Source of the DNA: SCGC-AG-212-J23 sp035649175
GTDB taxonomy: Bacteria > Pseudomonadota > Gammaproteobacteria > Burkholderiales > SG8-39
NCBI GenBank assembly: GCA_035649175.1
Contig: DASRKB010000247.1
Span: forward strand, 1 to 8,871
Reading direction: 5' to 3'
DNA: 8,871 nucleotides
The translations under genes were made by a program, and so were the position numbers. How positions within the stretch are numbered: position 1 is the stretch's first letter; every line of letters starts with the position of its first letter. Shown here one piece after another: positions 7,537 through 8,871 of the stretch. Under the pieces are notes generated by a model. That model saw only the letters and a list, made by a program, of their open reading frames with translations, made no database searches and was not told the DNA's origin.

Positions 7537-7982
7537 TGATGGCGAAAGGCTTCACCCTCATCGAGCTCCTCGTCACGGTGGCGATCGTCGCCATCCTCGC
7601 CTCGGTCGCGCTGCCGCTCAACGAGCTCGTCGCGCAACGCGCGAAGGAGCAGGACCTGCGGCGCGCGCTGCGCGAGATCCGCGAGGCGATCGACGCCCAC
7701 AAGCAGGCCGTCGACGAGGGGCGCGTCACGCGCAAGGTCGGCGAGTCGGGCTACCCGCGACGCCTGGAGGACCTCGTCGAGGGAATCGAGGACCTGAAGA
7801 GCCCGACGAAGGCGCGCATCTACTTCCTGCGCCGCCTCCCCGACGATCCCTTCGGCGAGAAATGGGGCACGCGCTCGTACGCGAGCCCGCCCGACCGTCC
7901 GGAGCCCGGCGAGGACGTATTCGACGTCTATTCCCTCTCGGAGACGGTCGGTCTCAACGGGAAGCCATACCGCCAATGGTGA
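7533..7982 (+). CDS. Type II secretion pseudopilin (minor, GspG-like)
   Basis: This 149-aa pseudopilin has a very short leader (MMMAKG) before FTLIELLVTVAIVAILASVA, with the conserved mature Phe1 and Glu5. The start is a run of three ATG codons at 7533, 7536 and 7539, the first overlapping the secretin stop; any could serve. The soluble part has a charged helix (EQDLRRALREIREAIDAHKQ), YPRRLEDLVEGI, RIYFLRRLPDDPFGEKWG, then an acidic insert and a GLNGKPYRQW ending. It lacks the SYGxDGxxGG calcium-loop ending of the gspG product, so it is probably a minor or specialised subunit. The stop lies within an ATGGTGA overlap with the next pseudopilin. Confidence 0.88.
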   Translation: MMMAKGFTLIELLVTVAIVAILASVALPLNELVAQRAKEQDLRRALREIREAIDAHKQAVDEGRVTRKVGESGYPRRLEDLVEGIEDLKSPTKARIYFLRRLPDDPFGEKWGTRSYASPPDRPEPGEDVFDVYSLSETVGLNGKPYRQW

Positions 7983-8329
7983 AACGCGGCGGCTTCACGC
8001 TCGTCGAGTTGCTCGTCGTCCTGGCGGTGGTGGCGACCCTGCTCACGCTCGCCCTGCCACGCTATTTCGGATCGATCGAGAAGTCGAAGGAAGCAGTGCT
8101 GAAAGAGAACCTGTACCAGATGCGCGAGGCGATCTCGCGCTACCACGCGGACAAGGGAAAGTATCCCGAAACGCTCGAAGCGCTCGCGGCCGACCGGTAC
8201 CTGCGCCAGGTGCCCCTCGACCCGGTCACGGAAAGCGCGGCGACCTGGATCGTCGTTGCGCCCCCCGACCCGCAGAAGACCGGCGTCTACGACGTGAAGA
8301 GCGGCTCGCCAATCCACGAGAAATGGTGA
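7976..8329 (+). CDS. Type II secretion pseudopilin (small, GspG/GspH-like)
   Basis: This 117-aa pseudopilin has the leader MVKRGG before FTLVELLVVLAVVATLLTLA (Phe1 and Glu5 conserved). It shares PRYFG just after the hydrophobic helix, and the pattern KYPETLEAL followed by LRQVPLDPVT, with the gspG product, so the two look paralogous. It is shorter and lacks the C-terminal calcium-loop motif, ending GVYDVKSGSPIHEKW. The start is ATG 7976, with GTG 7979 directly after. No convincing ribosome binding site lies at good spacing, so translation probably depends on ribosomes finishing the upstream gene through the 7-bp ATGGTGA overlap. The same overlap recurs at its 3' end. Confidence 0.87.
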   Translation: MVKRGGFTLVELLVVLAVVATLLTLALPRYFGSIEKSKEAVLKENLYQMREAISRYHADKGKYPETLEALAADRYLRQVPLDPVTESAATWIVVAPPDPQKTGVYDVKSGSPIHEKW

Positions 8330-8805
8330 AGAAGGAAGAAGGATTCACCTACCTCGGCGTGCTCTTCGCCATCGCCATCCTCGCCGGCGGCCTCGGCCTC
8401 GCCGGGGAGATGTGGGACACCACGGCGCGACGCGATCGCGAAGCGGACCTGCTCTTCGTCGGCCACCAGTACCGCGTCGCGATCCAGCGCTACTACCTCT
8501 CCGGCCCGCAGCGCCAGTATCCGCCTTCGCTCGAGGCGCTCCTCAAGGACCCGCGCCTGCCCGGCGTCGAGCGCTACCTGCGCAGGCTCTACGAGGATCC
8601 GGTCACGGGCGCCCCCATGGTACCCATCCCCGGCCCGCAGGGCGGCATCGTCGGCGTGCGCAGCGCCTCCGAGGAGAAGCCGCTGAAGATCGCCGGCTTC
8701 AAGGTGCGCGACGCCGCCTTCGAGGGGATAACGCCGCCCGAGGGAACCGCTCCATCGACGTCACGCGCAGCCGCTCGGCGATGCCAGGTGCGTCCCGCTC
8801 GATGA
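8323..8805 (+). CDS. Pseudopilin-like protein lacking Glu5, with a foreign C-terminus
   Basis: This is a prepilin-like protein of 160 aa as read. The leader MVKKEEG precedes FTYLGVLFAIAILAGGLGLA; mature position 5 is Gly, not the usual Glu. The stretch after it (READLLFVGHQYRVAIQRYY, QYPPSLEALLKDPR, YLRRLYEDPVTG, GIVGVRS, KIAGFKVRDAAFEG) is typical of a family of minor pseudopilins found with type II-like clusters. Only about residues 1-135 (8323-8727) look native. The remaining residues, starting ITPPEG at 8728, are the antisense reading of a MogA/MoaB gene fragment and match nothing expected of a pseudopilin. Family members, as I recall them, continue for some 15-25 residues after DAAFEG. 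The gene is therefore probably truncated or joined artificially at this point. Confidence 0.78.
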   Translation: MVKKEEGFTYLGVLFAIAILAGGLGLAGEMWDTTARRDREADLLFVGHQYRVAIQRYYLSGPQRQYPPSLEALLKDPRLPGVERYLRRLYEDPVTGAPMVPIPGPQGGIVGVRSASEEKPLKIAGFKVRDAAFEGITPPEGTAPSTSRAAARRCQVRPAR

Positions 8806-8871
8806 CCGCGCGCGTGGCTTCCGGCGTGATGTCGCGTGGACTCAGCCCGGTGCCCCCCGTGGTCAGCACCA
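8699..8871 (-). pseudogene. mog: MogA/MoaB-type molybdopterin adenylyltransferase, internal fragment
   Basis: Read on the minus strand from the right edge, codons from 8869 give VLTTGGTGLSPRDITPEATR, then AVIERDAPGIAERLRV, TSMERFPRAALS. This is a clear match to the MoCF domain of MogA/MoaB, which adenylylates molybdopterin in molybdenum cofactor synthesis. The TTGGTG motif is the family nucleotide/pterin-binding signature. Homology stops at the Ser codon at 8728-8726. The expected continuation (SRGVAG, then a LIVNLPGSP-like segment) is replaced by PRRRRRAP and a stop at 8701-8699, which is the antisense of the pseudopilin gene. The N-terminus lies off the right edge. The C-terminal third is missing, so the copy as read cannot be a complete enzyme. 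It is convergent with the operon and shares its break point. Confidence 0.8.

Noticed and set aside
8728..8805. Residues after DAAFEG as a natural pseudopilin C-terminus
   Set aside because: The opposite strand encodes a strong MogA/MoaB match over exactly this stretch, so the plus-strand reading is its antisense.

Overview
The window is GC-rich and densely coded on the + strand. Its gene content and protein style suggest a member of the Betaproteobacteria (Burkholderiales/Rhodocyclales-like), but no rRNA or other marker is present, so this is an inference.

Layout. (1) Positions 1-768 hold the 3' part of a DppC/OppC-type ABC transporter permease, cut by the left edge. (2) Positions 768-844 hold a short intergenic gap with a perfect 9-bp palindrome overlapping the permease stop codon, then a strong ribosome binding site. 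(3) Positions 845 to about 8727 hold one uninterrupted, tightly packed operon for a type IV filament-superfamily machine of type II secretion kind. Its order is GspG major pseudopilin, GspF platform protein, GspE ATPase, a short PilM/GspL-N-like cytoplasmic protein, a PilN/GspL-C-like membrane protein, a PilO/GspM-like membrane protein, a TPR-bearing lipoprotein secretin, and three more pseudopilins. All junctions after gspG-gspF (6-bp gap) are overlaps of 4 to 20 bp, so translation is probably coupled along the whole unit. (4) From about 8726 to 8871 the minus strand encodes an internal piece of a MogA/MoaB-type molybdopterin adenylyltransferase. It reads in from the right edge and loses its homology at the exact point where the last pseudopilin loses its own expected sequence.

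How the genes work together. GspE would power assembly from the cytoplasm through the PilM/PilN/PilO-like trio and the GspF platform. GspG and the minor pseudopilins would form a short periplasmic filament. The secretin would form the outer-membrane channel and, being a lipoprotein with its own TPR domain, may not need a separate pilotin. The set mixes type II secretion features (GspG with its C-terminal calcium-loop motif) with type IV pilus features (separate PilM-, PilN- and PilO-like proteins instead of a single GspL). No gspC, classical gspH-K or prepilin peptidase is in the window, and no substrate gene is apparent.

The points most worth a second look are the 8722-8731 junction, where two convergent genes are both cut (a deletion or an assembly chimera); the TPR-liposecretin; the split and shortened GspL equivalent; and a last pseudopilin lacking the conserved Glu at mature position 5.
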